This document shows positions 17,005-27,542 of a stretch of 57,763 bases of DNA, piece after piece. Below the pieces are notes generated by a model, which worked only from the letters and a program-made list of their open reading frames with translations, was not told where the DNA came from and searched no databases. This DNA comes from Methylococcaceae bacterium. Its GTDB lineage: Bacteria; Pseudomonadota; Gammaproteobacteria; Methylococcales; Methylomonadaceae. The DNA lies in the NCBI GenBank assembly GCA_030627205.1, contig DAOUSN010000009.1, positions 1-57,763 on the forward strand, read 5' to 3'. Every line of letters starts with the position of its first letter. Position 1 is the first letter of the stretch. Both the position numbers and the translations under genes were made by a program.

Positions 17005-17931
17005 ATGGAACACCTCCCTGTTTTGTTTACAGAGACCCTACACGCTTTGAATATCAAAGCGGAAGGAATTTACTTAGATTGTACTTTCGGACGAGGCGGA
17101 CATAGTCGCGGCATTTTAGAAAAACTTAATGCTGAAGGTCAATTATTCGCTTTTGATAAAGATTTAGATGCTATTAATTCAAGCAATGCTCAAAAAATGG
17201 GTCTTGATTCACGCTTTAATTTACATCACGGTAGTTTTATTGAATTAGAAGCAACTATAAAAAATAAGGTCAGTCATGGTTTAGTAAATGGAATACTAAT
17301 AGATTTAGGAGTCTCCTCCCCTCAACTTGACAATCCTGAACGTGGATTTAGTTTTTTAAGAGATGGGGTTTTAGATATGCGGATGAATACTGAAACAGGT
17401 TTGTCAGCAAAGCAATGGCTTGCACAAGTAGATGAAGCCGAATTAGTTCAAATATTATTTGACTATGGAGAAGAACGTTTTGCACGACGAATTGCTCATG
17501 CAATTGTTAATCAGCGAGAACAGACCCCCCTTATTTCAACCTTGCAATTAGCAACCTTAATTACCGAAGTCGTACCTGTAAAAGAAAAATACAAACATCC
17601 TGCAACACGTAGTTTTCAGGCCATTCGTATTGCAGTTAATCACGAATTAGACGAATTAAAAGTCGTATTACAACAAGCTTCATCACTTTTAAAACCTGGA
17701 GGACGATTAGTAGTTATCTCCTTTCATTCCTTAGAAGATAGAATTGTAAAACGTTTTATTCGTAGTGAATCAGGTTATAAATATTTACCAGGAAAACTCC
17801 CTATTAAAGAAGTGGATTTAGAATTAGGCATATTAAAAAAAATCGGAAAAATAGTGCGCGCAGGAAAAGAAGAAATTTCTTTAAATCCTCGTTCACGCAG
17901 TGCAGTTATGCGGATTGCCGAGAGAATTTAA
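17005..17931 (+). CDS. rsmH: 16S rRNA (cytosine(1402)-N4)-methyltransferase RsmH
   Basis: SAM-dependent methyltransferase that modifies C1402 in the 16S rRNA decoding centre. The family start EHLPVLFTETLHAL is followed by the SAM site YLDCTFGRGGHSRGIL, the GILIDLGVSSPQLD motif, PERGFSF with LDMRM, RSFQAIRIAVN and VISFHSLEDRIVK. ATG at 17005 puts the methionine directly before the conserved EHLPVL, giving 308 residues. ATG at 16996 would add three; neither has a clear Shine-Dalgarno. It is the first gene of the dcw cluster here, because mraZ is missing. ftsL begins one base after its stop. Confidence 0.96.
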   Translation: MEHLPVLFTETLHALNIKAEGIYLDCTFGRGGHSRGILEKLNAEGQLFAFDKDLDAINSSNAQKMGLDSRFNLHHGSFIELEATIKNKVSHGLVNGILIDLGVSSPQLDNPERGFSFLRDGVLDMRMNTETGLSAKQWLAQVDEAELVQILFDYGEERFARRIAHAIVNQREQTPLISTLQLATLITEVVPVKEKYKHPATRSFQAIRIAVNHELDELKVVLQQASSLLKPGGRLVVISFHSLEDRIVKRFIRSESGYKYLPGKLPIKEVDLELGILKKIGKIVRAGKEEISLNPRSRSAVMRIAERI

Positions 17932-17932
17932 A

Positions 17933-18214
17933 GTGACGTTCTTTCGGTTTTTAATTTGGTTTGCATTGGTAGCTTTATTAATAACATCCGCTCTAGGTGT
18001 TGTTTATAGCAAATATCAATCCCGATTATTATTTTTTGAAATTCAGCAACAAAAAAGTTATCTGGATAAACAAGCGATTGAATGGGGACAGTTACAATTG
18101 GAAATTACTACCTTAACCTCAGAAAATCGTGTAGAAATTGAAGCGATTGAAAGTTTAGGACTTATATTTCCTCGTCGAAAAAAAATTATTTATTTAAAAC
18201 ATGATGAAAAATAG
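17933..18214 (+). CDS. ftsL: Cell division protein FtsL
   Basis: Small bitopic divisome protein that forms a complex with FtsB and FtsQ. The 93-residue product has a short cytoplasmic end, one membrane segment at about residues 3-26 and a periplasmic coiled-coil helix (about 28-70) rich in Gln, Leu and Glu. GTG at 17933, one base beyond the rsmH stop, is chosen because an upstream start would place the 5' end inside rsmH. The purine-rich GAGAG near 17920 may bind ribosomes. Sequence conservation in FtsL is low, so position between rsmH and ftsI and the topology carry the assignment. Confidence 0.88.
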   Translation: MTFFRFLIWFALVALLITSALGVVYSKYQSRLLFFEIQQQKSYLDKQAIEWGQLQLEITTLTSENRVEIEAIESLGLIFPRRKKIIYLKHDEK

Positions 18215-18264
18215 TCAATTATCATTAAACTTTATTCTTTTAAAAGAACTCATCCTCAAGCGGT

Positions 18265-19962
18265 ATGCGTGATCTTTTTAGGGGGGATAAGCGGTCACCA
18301 AAAAAAACTAAAACTTTTGCAGTTCGTAGGCGAATTTTAGTTATTATTATTTTAATTGCTATGATTTCCTTGGTATTCAGGGCGATAACCTTGCAGGTTA
18401 TTGATAAGCAATTTCTGCAAGAACAAGGGGCTAAACGTTATCTTAGTAAAATTCCTATTGCAACTTACAGAGGAAAGATTTTTGATCGTAATGGTGAAAT
18501 TATGGCAATTAGTTCACCTGTACTTTCGATTTGGGTTAATCCTCAGCAGTTAGACCGCAATCAAAACGTGCAAATTGAGCAAATGAGCAAGATTTTGAAT
18601 TTATCTAAATCCAAAAATAAATTGCTTAATAACAATCACTCAAAATCACATTTTTCTTACTTAAAACGTCGTATTAGTCCAGAGTTAGCAGAGAAAGTAA
18701 AAAAATTAGCACTTAAAGGGGTTTATTTTGATCGTGAATTTAAACGTTTTTATCCAGCAGGGGTTATGTCTGCACATTTAATTGGTTTTACTGATGTCAA
18801 CGATGTTGGACAAGAAGGTATAGAAAGAGCTTATGAGCAACAGCTAAAAGGTAAAGCAGGACTTAAACGTATCCTTCGAGATGGTCGACGACGTATTATT
18901 GAAGATTTTGAGAATATTGAGGAGTCTATTCCAGGTAAAAATTTAACCTTAAGCATTGACCGACGCATACAATATTTAGCATTTAGAGAGTTACAAAATG
19001 CGTTTATTAAATACCACGCTAAATCAGCTTCATTGGTCGTTTTAGATGCTAAAACAGGCGATGTTTTAGCCGCAGTAACACAACCAGCCTTTAACCCTAA
19101 TAGCCGAAAAAACTTGAAAACTGGTGTTTATCGGAATAGAGCCATTACCGATGTTTTTGAACCAGGCTCTACAATGAAACCTTTTGTAATAGCCGCCGCC
19201 TTAAATGCAAATTATATTTCAGAAGATTCACAAATTAGCACTAACGGCTTTTATCGAATTGGCAAAAACTTGGTCAGAGACGGCCATAATTACGGGTTAT
19301 TAAGTTTAACCAATATCTTAAAAAAATCCAGTAATGTTGCCGTGAGTAAAATTTCATTATTAATGCCTGCTGATTATTTATGGCGTACTTATAAACGCTT
19401 AGGTTTGGGCGGATCAGCAAATATTGGTTTCCCAGCTGAAGCTCATGGGTCTTTATTACCACTGGTAAAATGGAATGATTTTTCACAGGCAACATTAGCC
19501 TTTGGTTACGGTCTATCAGTGTCAACGTTACAATTAGCAAGAGCTTATACCGCACTTGCTGATGATGGTATCCTCCATTCTGTGAGTTTGTTAAAAAGAG
19601 AACGGGATGATAAGCCTCAACGTATATTTAAAGCTGAAGTGGCAAAGAAAGTGAGGGCAATGCTTGAGCATGTGGTTGAACCTGGAGGAACAGGACGGCG
19701 AGCGAATATTGCAGGTTATCGGGTGGCTGGAAAAACAGGAACAGCGAAAAAAGCGAAAAAAGGCGGTTACTCTGAAAAAGATTATTTTGCTATATTCGTT
19801 GGTATTGCACCTGCAAGTAATCCTCGTTTTGTTATTGCGGTGATGATTGATGAACCGCAAAATAAATATTACGGAGGTTTAGTTGCCGCGCCTGTTTTTG
19901 CTAAAGTAATGGCAGGAACATTAAGAATTTATGGCGTTGAACCCGATAAAAAATCTCCATAA
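18265..19962 (+). CDS. ftsI: Peptidoglycan D,D-transpeptidase FtsI (PBP3)
   Basis: Septal transpeptidase working with FtsW to cross-link new wall at midcell. The membrane anchor is at about residues 22-45. The N-terminal pedestal begins with the GKIFDRNGEIMA motif. The three penicillin-binding motifs are present: S302-T-M-K305, S355-S-N357 and K490-T-G492. The 565-residue length is normal. A 50-base gap separates it from ftsL, and murE starts 63 bases after its stop with an AAGG sequence. No truncation or fusion is visible. Confidence 0.97.
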   Translation: MRDLFRGDKRSPKKTKTFAVRRRILVIIILIAMISLVFRAITLQVIDKQFLQEQGAKRYLSKIPIATYRGKIFDRNGEIMAISSPVLSIWVNPQQLDRNQNVQIEQMSKILNLSKSKNKLLNNNHSKSHFSYLKRRISPELAEKVKKLALKGVYFDREFKRFYPAGVMSAHLIGFTDVNDVGQEGIERAYEQQLKGKAGLKRILRDGRRRIIEDFENIEESIPGKNLTLSIDRRIQYLAFRELQNAFIKYHAKSASLVVLDAKTGDVLAAVTQPAFNPNSRKNLKTGVYRNRAITDVFEPGSTMKPFVIAAALNANYISEDSQISTNGFYRIGKNLVRDGHNYGLLSLTNILKKSSNVAVSKISLLMPADYLWRTYKRLGLGGSANIGFPAEAHGSLLPLVKWNDFSQATLAFGYGLSVSTLQLARAYTALADDGILHSVSLLKRERDDKPQRIFKAEVAKKVRAMLEHVVEPGGTGRRANIAGYRVAGKTGTAKKAKKGGYSEKDYFAIFVGIAPASNPRFVIAVMIDEPQNKYYGGLVAAPVFAKVMAGTLRIYGVEPDKKSP

Positions 19963-20025
19963 AATTATCATTTTTAGCCCTTACTTTAAATTTCTCTATT
20001 TTTTAACTAATGGTCTCAAGGTAAA

Positions 20026-21498
20026 ATGAAATTTAATCAATTAATCGTAGGTTTTGCAGAAACACTTCCATTGGAGATTGAAATTTCAGGAATAGCTATT
20101 AATAGTTATCAGGTCAAATTAGGTTATGTTTTTATTGCCTTAGCAGGTGAAAATCAACATGGTTTAGAATATGCTGCACAAGCTTTAAAGCAAGGTGCGA
20201 GTGCTATTATTTACGATCCTAGTGGGTTAGGTGAGAATCTTGCAACTAAATTAAAAAATATTCCACTTATTAAGATAGAAGAGTTACTCTTTAAAATTAG
20301 TCATATTAGCGCGCGTTTTTATGATTACCCTGCTAAAAAATTAGCAGTTATTGGAATTACAGGAACTAATGGTAAAACTAGTTGTAGTCAATTTCTAGCA
20401 CAAATGTTGCCTGAATCAGTTGTGATTGGAACACTAGGCTGGGGAGAATGGCAAAAATTACGAAAAACTCAAAATACCACACCTGACGCACTCACATTAC
20501 AATCTATGTTGGCACAATCTGTTAATGAAAATAAAACCAATGTGAGTTTAGAGGTTTCTTCGCATGGATTAGAATTAGGTCGAGTGAGCTGTGTTAACTT
20601 TGAAGGGGTAGTTTTTACTAATTTAAGTCGAGACCATTTAGATTTTCACGGGTCTATGGAAGCTTATTTTCAAGCCAAACTTTCAGTTTTTAAACGCCCT
20701 GAATTAAAATTTGCAGTTATTAATTTAGATGATACTTATAGTGGCCGAATAATCACGGCATTATCGGCAAATGTTGTCTTATGGACATTCAGTCGATTAG
20801 GCAAAAAGTTTGAACAAGTTCATTGTATTACTGCTAAAAATGTTCAATTACTTGAAACAGGTCTCAGTTTTGATATTTATGATGGTGATAATCAGTCAAA
20901 AGTTTGTTGTAATTTCTATGGCATTTTTAATGTTGAAAACATACTTGCCGTAATTACTACTTTATTAGCAATGGGATTTTCTTTAAATGAAGCCACAAGA
21001 AAAGCCTCAGTATTAAAAGAAATTTCAGGGAGAATGCAACGATTCGGTGGTAACGGCTTACCTCTTATTTTTGTTGATTATGCACACACTCCTGACGCTT
21101 TAGATAAAACATTGGCCGCATTAAAACAACACTATCATCAACAAATAACCATAGTCTTTGGCTGTGGTGGTGATAGGGATAAAGGAAAACGAATGAAAAT
21201 GGGACAAATTGCTTGTCAACAGGCTGATAATATTATTATTACTGACGATAACCCTCGTTATGAAAAAAGTAAGACGATTATTAGCGATATTCTAGTAGGG
21301 TGTGATCCGAATAAGGTAACGATTATTAGTAATAGACAACAGGCAATTAAAACCGCGATTATGCAGGCATCTGCTGATGAGTGTATTTTAATTGCAGGAA
21401 AAGGACATGAGGACTATCAGGATATTAGCGGGGTAAAATATCCATTTAGCGATCAACTCATTGTTCAGCAGATTTTACAGGAAAGGTTATCTTTATGA
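20026..21498 (+). CDS. murE: UDP-MurNAc-L-Ala-D-Glu: meso-diaminopimelate ligase MurE
   Basis: Adds meso-diaminopimelate to UDP-MurNAc-dipeptide in the cytoplasm. The ATP motif GITGTNGKTSCS, the middle-domain SSHGL and NLSRDHLDFHG segments, and the C-terminal GCGGDRDKGKR are visible. DNPR at 408-411 is the motif that selects meso-diaminopimelate rather than lysine, which shows the Gram-negative peptide type. The length is 490 residues. Its last four bases overlap the murF start (ATGA), so the two are translationally coupled. Confidence 0.97.
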   Translation: MKFNQLIVGFAETLPLEIEISGIAINSYQVKLGYVFIALAGENQHGLEYAAQALKQGASAIIYDPSGLGENLATKLKNIPLIKIEELLFKISHISARFYDYPAKKLAVIGITGTNGKTSCSQFLAQMLPESVVIGTLGWGEWQKLRKTQNTTPDALTLQSMLAQSVNENKTNVSLEVSSHGLELGRVSCVNFEGVVFTNLSRDHLDFHGSMEAYFQAKLSVFKRPELKFAVINLDDTYSGRIITALSANVVLWTFSRLGKKFEQVHCITAKNVQLLETGLSFDIYDGDNQSKVCCNFYGIFNVENILAVITTLLAMGFSLNEATRKASVLKEISGRMQRFGGNGLPLIFVDYAHTPDALDKTLAALKQHYHQQITIVFGCGGDRDKGKRMKMGQIACQQADNIIITDDNPRYEKSKTIISDILVGCDPNKVTIISNRQQAIKTAIMQASADECILIAGKGHEDYQDISGVKYPFSDQLIVQQILQERLSL

Positions 21499-22859
21499 GA
21501 ATGGATTTAAGTTATATTGCCTTACAATTACAAGCACACCTAATTGGCAGTAGTATTGAAATTTGTTCAGTCGGTATTGATAGTCGAACTTTACAAAAAG
21601 GTGCTTTGTATATAGCTATTAAAGGTGAAAATTTTGATGGTCATGATTTTATAGAGCAGGCAGAACAAGCAGGTGCAATGGCTTTATTGGTAAAACACCA
21701 AGTAAAAAGTTTATTACCACAAATAGTTGTTAAAAATACGCGTATAGCATTGGCTAAATTAGCAGGATTATGGCGACAAAAAAGTGACGCTACTTTTTTT
21801 GCGATTACAGGGAGTAATGGTAAAACAACGGTTAAAGAAATGTTAGCAGCGATTTTAAGCATTAATGCTAATGTGTTAGCTACACAAGGAAATTTAAATA
21901 ATCAAATAGGAGTTCCTTTAACATTACTAAGATTAATAGAACAACATCGGTATGCGGTGATTGAAATGGGTGCAAATCATAGTAAAGAAATTGCATTTAA
22001 TAGTCGCTTTGCATTAGCTAATATTGGCTTAATTAATAATGTTAGTGATGCTCATATTGAAGGTTTTGGTTCACTTAAAAAAATTGCTATAGCAAAAGGC
22101 GAAATTGTTACTGGATTGAAATCATCAGGCATAGCTATTCTTAATCTAGATGATAATTTTTACCATTTATGGGTGAAAATGACTGGTAACCGCGCACATC
22201 ATAGCTTTTCTCTAAGTAATAAAGACGCAAATGTTTATGCCAGTAAAATCCACTCGAGCATTGAAAATAATAAATTTATAACAACATTTAATTTACATAC
22301 AGCGACTGAAAAATTAACAATCCATTTAAACCTAGTTGGCAACCATAATGTTAGCAATGCACTAGCGGCAGCAGCGGCAGCACTTGCGGTTAATATACCT
22401 CTTACTCAAATACAACAAGGGCTAGCTATTGTTGAACCAGTAACTGGGCGACTACAGCCTTGGATTAGTCGTTATGGAAATATTGTTATTGATGATAGTT
22501 ATAATGCTAATCCTGCTTCATTAAATGCCGCCTTAAACGTTTTAAAACTTTGTCATGGGGATTCATGGTTGATTTTAGGTGCATTTGCTGAATTGGGTGA
22601 TAATAGCACGGAAATTCATCGACAAATGGGAAAATTAATTCGTGAAAAGGGAGTAAAGCGTTTATTTACGATAGGCGGTGATACACGTTATAGTGTTAAT
22701 GCTTTTGGCACTGGCGCGTTATTTTTTGAAAATCAAGAAACATTAATTAGCACCTTAAAAGCAGAACTTAAAGGTGATGAAGTTTTGCTAATTAAAGGGT
22801 CACGCTCACAGGGTATGGAACGTATCGCTGCAGCATTAATAGATAACTTTAGGACATAA
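21495..22859 (+). CDS. murF: UDP-MurNAc-tripeptide D-Ala-D-Ala ligase MurF
   Basis: Attaches the D-Ala-D-Ala dipeptide, made by Ddl, to complete the UDP-MurNAc-pentapeptide. The P-loop AITGSNGKTTVKEM, GNLNNQIGVPLTLL, the EMGANHSKEI segment and the C-terminal IDDSYNANPAS motif are all present. The 454-residue length is standard. Its start lies inside the end of murE and mraY begins three bases after its stop. A methionine two codons later could be the real start, with no effect on the domains. Confidence 0.97.
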   Translation: MRMDLSYIALQLQAHLIGSSIEICSVGIDSRTLQKGALYIAIKGENFDGHDFIEQAEQAGAMALLVKHQVKSLLPQIVVKNTRIALAKLAGLWRQKSDATFFAITGSNGKTTVKEMLAAILSINANVLATQGNLNNQIGVPLTLLRLIEQHRYAVIEMGANHSKEIAFNSRFALANIGLINNVSDAHIEGFGSLKKIAIAKGEIVTGLKSSGIAILNLDDNFYHLWVKMTGNRAHHSFSLSNKDANVYASKIHSSIENNKFITTFNLHTATEKLTIHLNLVGNHNVSNALAAAAAALAVNIPLTQIQQGLAIVEPVTGRLQPWISRYGNIVIDDSYNANPASLNAALNVLKLCHGDSWLILGAFAELGDNSTEIHRQMGKLIREKGVKRLFTIGGDTRYSVNAFGTGALFFENQETLISTLKAELKGDEVLLIKGSRSQGMERIAAALIDNFRT

Positions 22860-22862
22860 CCC

Positions 22863-23945
22863 ATGCTATTGTACTTAGCTGATTTTTTAATGCCATTGGA
22901 TAGTAGCTTTAGAGTTTTTCAATATTTAACTTTCAGAGCTATTTTAGGTGCGTTAACCGCATTAATTATTTCATTTATGATCGGTCCTTGGATGATTAGA
23001 AAATTAACGGATGATAAAATTGGTCAAAGTATACGTGAAGATGGCCCTGAAACCCATTTTAAAAAATCTGGAACTCCTACGATGGGAGGCACTTTAATTT
23101 TAGTTGCTATTACCGTTAGCACATTGCTTTGGGCAGATTTAGGAAATCGTTATGTTTGGGTAATTTTACTAGTCACCGTTAGTTTTGGAGTTATTGGTTT
23201 TATTGATGATTATAAAAAAGTAATGCTCGGTAATAGTGATGGGTTATCAGCGCGAATGAAGTATTTATTTCAATCATTAATTAGCTTAAGTGCTTCAGTA
23301 TTTTTATATCATTCAGCAAAGTTACCTATTGAGACGCAATTGATTGTGCCATTTTTTAAAGATGTAGTTTTTGATATTGGCTGGGGATATATTATTTTAA
23401 GCTATTTCGTCATTGTTGGAACAAGTAATGCTGTAAACCTTACCGATGGACTGGATGGACTGGCAATTATGCCTACAGTAATGATTGCTGTTGGTATGGG
23501 CATTTTTGCTTATTTATCAGGACATATTAATTTTGCTGAATATTTAGGCATTCCCTATTTACCTAATAGCGGTGAATTGATTATTTTTTGTGGGGCATTA
23601 GTTGGGTCAGGTTTGGGTTTTTTATGGTTTAACACCTACCCTGCCATGGTTTTTATGGGAGATGTTGGCTCATTAGCACTCGGCGCTGGATTAGGTGTAT
23701 TGGCTGTCCTAATCAGACAAGAATTAATCTTATTTATTATGGGGGGAATATTTGTTGTTGAAACTTTATCGGTTATTATTCAAGTAGGTTACTTTAAATT
23801 AAGTGGAAAACGGGTGTTTAAAATGGCACCTATTCATCATCATTTTGAACTAAAAGGTTGGCCAGAACCCCGTATTATCGTGCGCTTCTGGATTATTACC
23901 TTTATTTTAGTACTGCTTGGATTGGCTACATTAAAATTAAGATAA
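22863..23945 (+). CDS. mraY: Phospho-MurNAc-pentapeptide transferase MraY
   Basis: Integral membrane enzyme that transfers phospho-MurNAc-pentapeptide to undecaprenyl phosphate, making lipid I. The 360-residue protein has about ten membrane segments. Family motifs are [42 protein letters not shown] and the histidine cluster [21 protein letters not shown] precedes the ATG. murD begins two bases after its stop. Confidence 0.97.
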   Translation: MLLYLADFLMPLDSSFRVFQYLTFRAILGALTALIISFMIGPWMIRKLTDDKIGQSIREDGPETHFKKSGTPTMGGTLILVAITVSTLLWADLGNRYVWVILLVTVSFGVIGFIDDYKKVMLGNSDGLSARMKYLFQSLISLSASVFLYHSAKLPIETQLIVPFFKDVVFDIGWGYIILSYFVIVGTSNAVNLTDGLDGLAIMPTVMIAVGMGIFAYLSGHINFAEYLGIPYLPNSGELIIFCGALVGSGLGFLWFNTYPAMVFMGDVGSLALGAGLGVLAVLIRQELILFIMGGIFVVETLSVIIQVGYFKLSGKRVFKMAPIHHHFELKGWPEPRIIVRFWIITFILVLLGLATLKLR

Positions 23946-23947
23946 TT

Positions 23948-25327
23948 ATGCGTTTAATCAATCATAAAGTTTTAGCACAATTAGAAGATAGTTTTAAATT
24001 AAACCCCGATACATCAAAAATTTTTATTGTAGGCTTAGGAACAACAGGCTTTTCTATTGTTCGTTTTTTAACACATTATCATTTTAAGTTTACCCTTATT
24101 GACAGTCGCACTAATCCGCCCATGAAGCAACAATTATTAGCGGAATTTCCAAAAATAAAATTAATCACAACACCTTTAAAAAATATTGATTTTTCTAAAG
24201 CAACGCATTTAATTGTAAGTCCTGGTATTGCTTTAAATCAAGTGGCAATTGAAGCTGCCTGTATTAATGGGGTTAGAATTGTGAGTGATATAGATTTATT
24301 TTCGCTTGCTACAGATACTCCAATTATTGCAATTACTGGATCAAATGGAAAAAGTACGGTTACGACCATGCTTGGTGAAATGGGGAAAGCGGCAGGTAAA
24401 AAAACCGCTATTGGTGGTAATTTAGGAATAGCCGCTTTAGATTTACTGTATAAAAAAGTAGATTTATATGTGTTGGAATTATCCAGCTTTCAACTGGAAC
24501 GAACCAGCACCTTAAATGCAGCAGCAGCGACAGTGCTAAATATTAGTGCAGATCATCTTGACCGCCATAAAACCCTTGAAAATTATATCGTTGAAAAAAG
24601 AAAAGTATTTGGAGGTGATGGGAAAATGATATTAAATGCGGATGATCCAAATGTTATCGGCATGAAAATTAAAAACCGTAAATGTAGCTATTTTAGTTTA
24701 CATCAGTCACAAGGATTCCATATTAAAGTTAAAGAAAACCATAATTATTTAGCCTATGATAAGCGTTATTTAATCCCTTGCAGTGATTTACCTCTGGAGG
24801 GGAAACATAACCGAGCAAATGCTTTAGCTGCATTAGCATTAGGTCATGCTGTTGGTTTAGATATTGATAAAATGTGTTTCGCCTTAAAAAGTTTTAAAGG
24901 ACTTAATCATAGGATGCAAATCATTTCAAAATTTAACGGGATAGAATGGATTAATGATTCTAAAGCTACTAATATAGGTGCTTGTATAGCTGCATTAGAA
25001 AGTTATGATGATAAAGTTATTTTACTTGCAGGTGGTGATGCAAAAGGAGCAAAGATGGAAGAATTAAGGATAACAGCTCAAAAACATGTAAAAAGTATTA
25101 TTTTAATGGGTAAGGATGCTGATTTAATTGAGAATGCTTTAAATAATTGTATTCCTACTTATCATGCTAGCTCAATGGTAGCGGCAGTAGAGTTTGCATA
25201 TAAAATCGCTAACAGTGGTGATACTGTCTTACTTTCTCCCGCCTGTGCTAGTTTAGATCAATATAAAAATTATCAACAGCGTGGAAACTCTTTTATAGCT
25301 GCAATCATGGCTCTGGAGAGTCGCTAA
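23948..25327 (+). CDS. murD: UDP-MurNAc-L-alanine: D-glutamate ligase MurD
   Basis: Second Mur ligase, adding D-glutamate. The start at 23948, two bases beyond mraY, gives 459 residues and begins MRLINHKV; the open frame extends back into mraY but those residues are not MurD-like. The N-terminal nucleotide-binding fold contains FIVGLGTTGFSIVRF, the ATP loop is AITGSNGKSTVTTM, then ELSSFQLE, NISADHLDRH, and C-terminal INDSKATN with LLAGGDAKGA. It shares one base with the ftsW start. Confidence 0.96.
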   Translation: MRLINHKVLAQLEDSFKLNPDTSKIFIVGLGTTGFSIVRFLTHYHFKFTLIDSRTNPPMKQQLLAEFPKIKLITTPLKNIDFSKATHLIVSPGIALNQVAIEAACINGVRIVSDIDLFSLATDTPIIAITGSNGKSTVTTMLGEMGKAAGKKTAIGGNLGIAALDLLYKKVDLYVLELSSFQLERTSTLNAAAATVLNISADHLDRHKTLENYIVEKRKVFGGDGKMILNADDPNVIGMKIKNRKCSYFSLHQSQGFHIKVKENHNYLAYDKRYLIPCSDLPLEGKHNRANALAALALGHAVGLDIDKMCFALKSFKGLNHRMQIISKFNGIEWINDSKATNIGACIAALESYDDKVILLAGGDAKGAKMEELRITAQKHVKSIILMGKDADLIENALNNCIPTYHASSMVAAVEFAYKIANSGDTVLLSPACASLDQYKNYQQRGNSFIAAIMALESR

Positions 25328-26505
25328 TGGCAGTAAGAAAACGACAGCAACCCCAGCCACCTTCACTCTATGTTGATTGGTTTTTATTTACAATTACTCT
25401 CGCTTTAATCGGCTTGGGTTATGTGATGATGGTTTCATCATCATTGCATTTAGGGGTGAAAATTACTGGTGATAGCTTGTATTATCCTATTAAGCAACTA
25501 ATTCATCTAATTATTGCTTTTAGTGTCGCATTGATTGTTGTTTTAATTCCTATGAAATTTTGGGAAAAATATGGGTCACTATTATTTCTTTTGGGTTTAT
25601 TTCTGTTAGTGTTAGTTCTTGTTCCTGGTTTAGGGGTAGAAGTAAATGGAAGTAGTCGTTGGTTATCGTTAATGGGGCTAAGAATACAAACCTCAGAATT
25701 AATGAAATTTGCTTCGGTTATTTATATATCAGGTTATGTAGTTCGTCATCAAAAAATTGTCGAAACTGAATTTTTTGGTTTATTAAAACCCTTATTATTA
25801 TTTTCTTTAGCCTGTGTTCTACTATTATTAGAACCTGATTTTGGTTCGGCAGTAGTTTTATTAACTATTGCAATGGCGGTGATGTATTTAGCTGGTGCAA
25901 GATTATGGCAATTTGTTATTTTATTGATAGTCGTCTCCGTTTTAGCAAAAGAATTAATTTATTCATCTACCTATAGGATGGCACGAATAACTAGTTTCTT
26001 AGACCCGTGGGAAGATGCTCAAGACACAGGATTTCAATTAGTGCAGGCATTAATTGCTTTTGGACGTGGGGAATATTTTGGAGTTGGTTTAGGTAGTAGC
26101 ATACAAAAAATATTTTATCTTCCTGAAGCCCATACTGATTTTCTATTTTCTGTTTTAGCAGAAGAATTAGGGTTAGCAGGTGTTTTAAGTGTTATCCTTT
26201 TATATAGCTTATTAGTTTTAAGGGCATTTATAATTGGGATTAAAGCGGAGCAAGTAAAATTACATTTTTCTGCCTTTATCGCCTATGGTTTAGGGGTTTG
26301 GTTTGCGTTTCAATCCTTTATTAATATGGGGGTTAATATGGGAATGTTACCGACTAAAGGATTAACATTACCTTTTATGAGCTATGGAGGGGGGAGTCTT
26401 ATTGTTATGTGTGCAGCAGTTGCGCTTTTATTTAGAATTAATTATGAAGCTATGAAACAAATTGTTCAAAGTATGAAGAGAAATAAAAAATGGGAAGACG
26501 AATAG
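25327..26505 (+). CDS. ftsW: Peptidoglycan glycosyltransferase FtsW
   Basis: SEDS-family glycan polymerase of the septum, partner of FtsI. The 392-residue protein has about ten membrane segments. The conserved LLLEPDFGSAVVL contains the SEDS aspartate region. The extracellular loop YRMARITSFLDPWEDAQDTGFQLVQ is typical, followed by EAHTDFLFSVLAEELG and LPFMSYGGGSLI near the end. The ATG uses the last base of the murD stop codon. The end overlaps murG by 16 bases. Confidence 0.96.
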   Translation: MAVRKRQQPQPPSLYVDWFLFTITLALIGLGYVMMVSSSLHLGVKITGDSLYYPIKQLIHLIIAFSVALIVVLIPMKFWEKYGSLLFLLGLFLLVLVLVPGLGVEVNGSSRWLSLMGLRIQTSELMKFASVIYISGYVVRHQKIVETEFFGLLKPLLLFSLACVLLLLEPDFGSAVVLLTIAMAVMYLAGARLWQFVILLIVVSVLAKELIYSSTYRMARITSFLDPWEDAQDTGFQLVQALIAFGRGEYFGVGLGSSIQKIFYLPEAHTDFLFSVLAEELGLAGVLSVILLYSLLVLRAFIIGIKAEQVKLHFSAFIAYGLGVWFAFQSFINMGVNMGMLPTKGLTLPFMSYGGGSLIVMCAAVALLFRINYEAMKQIVQSMKRNKKWEDE

Positions 26506-27542
26506 TGATTATGGCTGGTGGCACAGGTGGACATGTGTTCCCTGCATTAGCTGTAGCTGAACAATTACGTAAACAAGGTTGGTCTGTAAGCTGGCTTGGA
26601 ACTAAAAAAGGGTTAGAAGCACGAGTTATTCCTGCCCATAAAATTGATATTGATTGGTTATCAGTTTCAGGCTTAAGAGGAAAAGGGATTATTTTAAAAA
26701 TCAAAAGTATTTTCTCACTGGTGAATGCGTGTTGGCAAGCCTTTAATATTTTGCGTGTTCGTCAGCCTGATGTGGTTTTAGGAATGGGTGGTTTTGTAGC
26801 CGCACCTGGTGGTTTAATGGCAAAACTATTAGGAATTCCGTTGATAATACATGAGCAAAATAGAGTCGTTGGCACAACCAATAGATTGTTATCAACAATA
26901 GCTAATCAGATATTAGAGGCATTTCCTAATAGTTTTTCGGCTAAAAGCAATGCTATAACAACAGGAAACCCTTTACGTGAAAGCTTTATAAATTTACCCT
27001 CTAAACCTCCTCGACAAACAAGCTCTCCTTTAAAATTATTAATTATCGGAGGCAGTCAAGGCGCGCAAATTTTAAATGAAAAAGTTCCTCAAGCTTTGGC
27101 TTTATTAGCTAATATTAACGTCAAACATCAAACAGGATCAATAATGCAACAAGAGGTTGAGTTGAGCTATCAATCATTAGCGATTAAGGCAGAAGTTATG
27201 GCTTTTATTGAAGATATGAAACAAGTTTATCAGTGGGCTGATTTAATTATTTGTCGGGCAGGTGCAATGACAGTCAGTGAAGTTGCAGCTTTTGGATTAC
27301 CTGCTATTTTCATTCCTCTACCTCATGCCATTGATGACCATCAATCAGCAAATGCACGATATTTAGCAGATGATAACGCCGCTTTAATCCTAACACAACC
27401 ACAATTAACTGCTGATAATTTAGCTGCAGCAATTACTAAAATTTCGACTAATTTAGAAATGATGGCAACTCGATCAAAAAATAAAGCCCGATTGGATGCA
27501 ACGGAAATGGTTGTAAATACCTGTATTGCAGTGGTGGCTTAA
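26490..27542 (+). CDS. murG: Lipid II synthase MurG
   Basis: Peripheral membrane GT28 glycosyltransferase that adds GlcNAc to lipid I to make lipid II. The N-terminal loop is [27 protein letters not shown] and [10 protein letters not shown] follow, and the UDP-GlcNAc site has [21 protein letters not shown] and [10 protein letters not shown]. The 350-residue length is normal. The start overlaps ftsW by 16 bases and its stop shares a base with the murC ATG, indicating tight translational coupling. Confidence 0.97.
   Translation: MGRRIVIMAGGTGGHVFPALAVAEQLRKQGWSVSWLGTKKGLEARVIPAHKIDIDWLSVSGLRGKGIILKIKSIFSLVNACWQAFNILRVRQPDVVLGMGGFVAAPGGLMAKLLGIPLIIHEQNRVVGTTNRLLSTIANQILEAFPNSFSAKSNAITTGNPLRESFINLPSKPPRQTSSPLKLLIIGGSQGAQILNEKVPQALALLANINVKHQTGSIMQQEVELSYQSLAIKAEVMAFIEDMKQVYQWADLIICRAGAMTVSEVAAFGLPAIFIPLPHAIDDHQSANARYLADDNAALILTQPQLTADNLAAAITKISTNLEMMATRSKNKARLDATEMVVNTCIAVVA

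Noticed and set aside
23858-23947. Longer MurD start inside mraY
   Set aside because: The extra residues lie within mraY and are unlike any MurD; ATG 23948 gives the family N-terminus.
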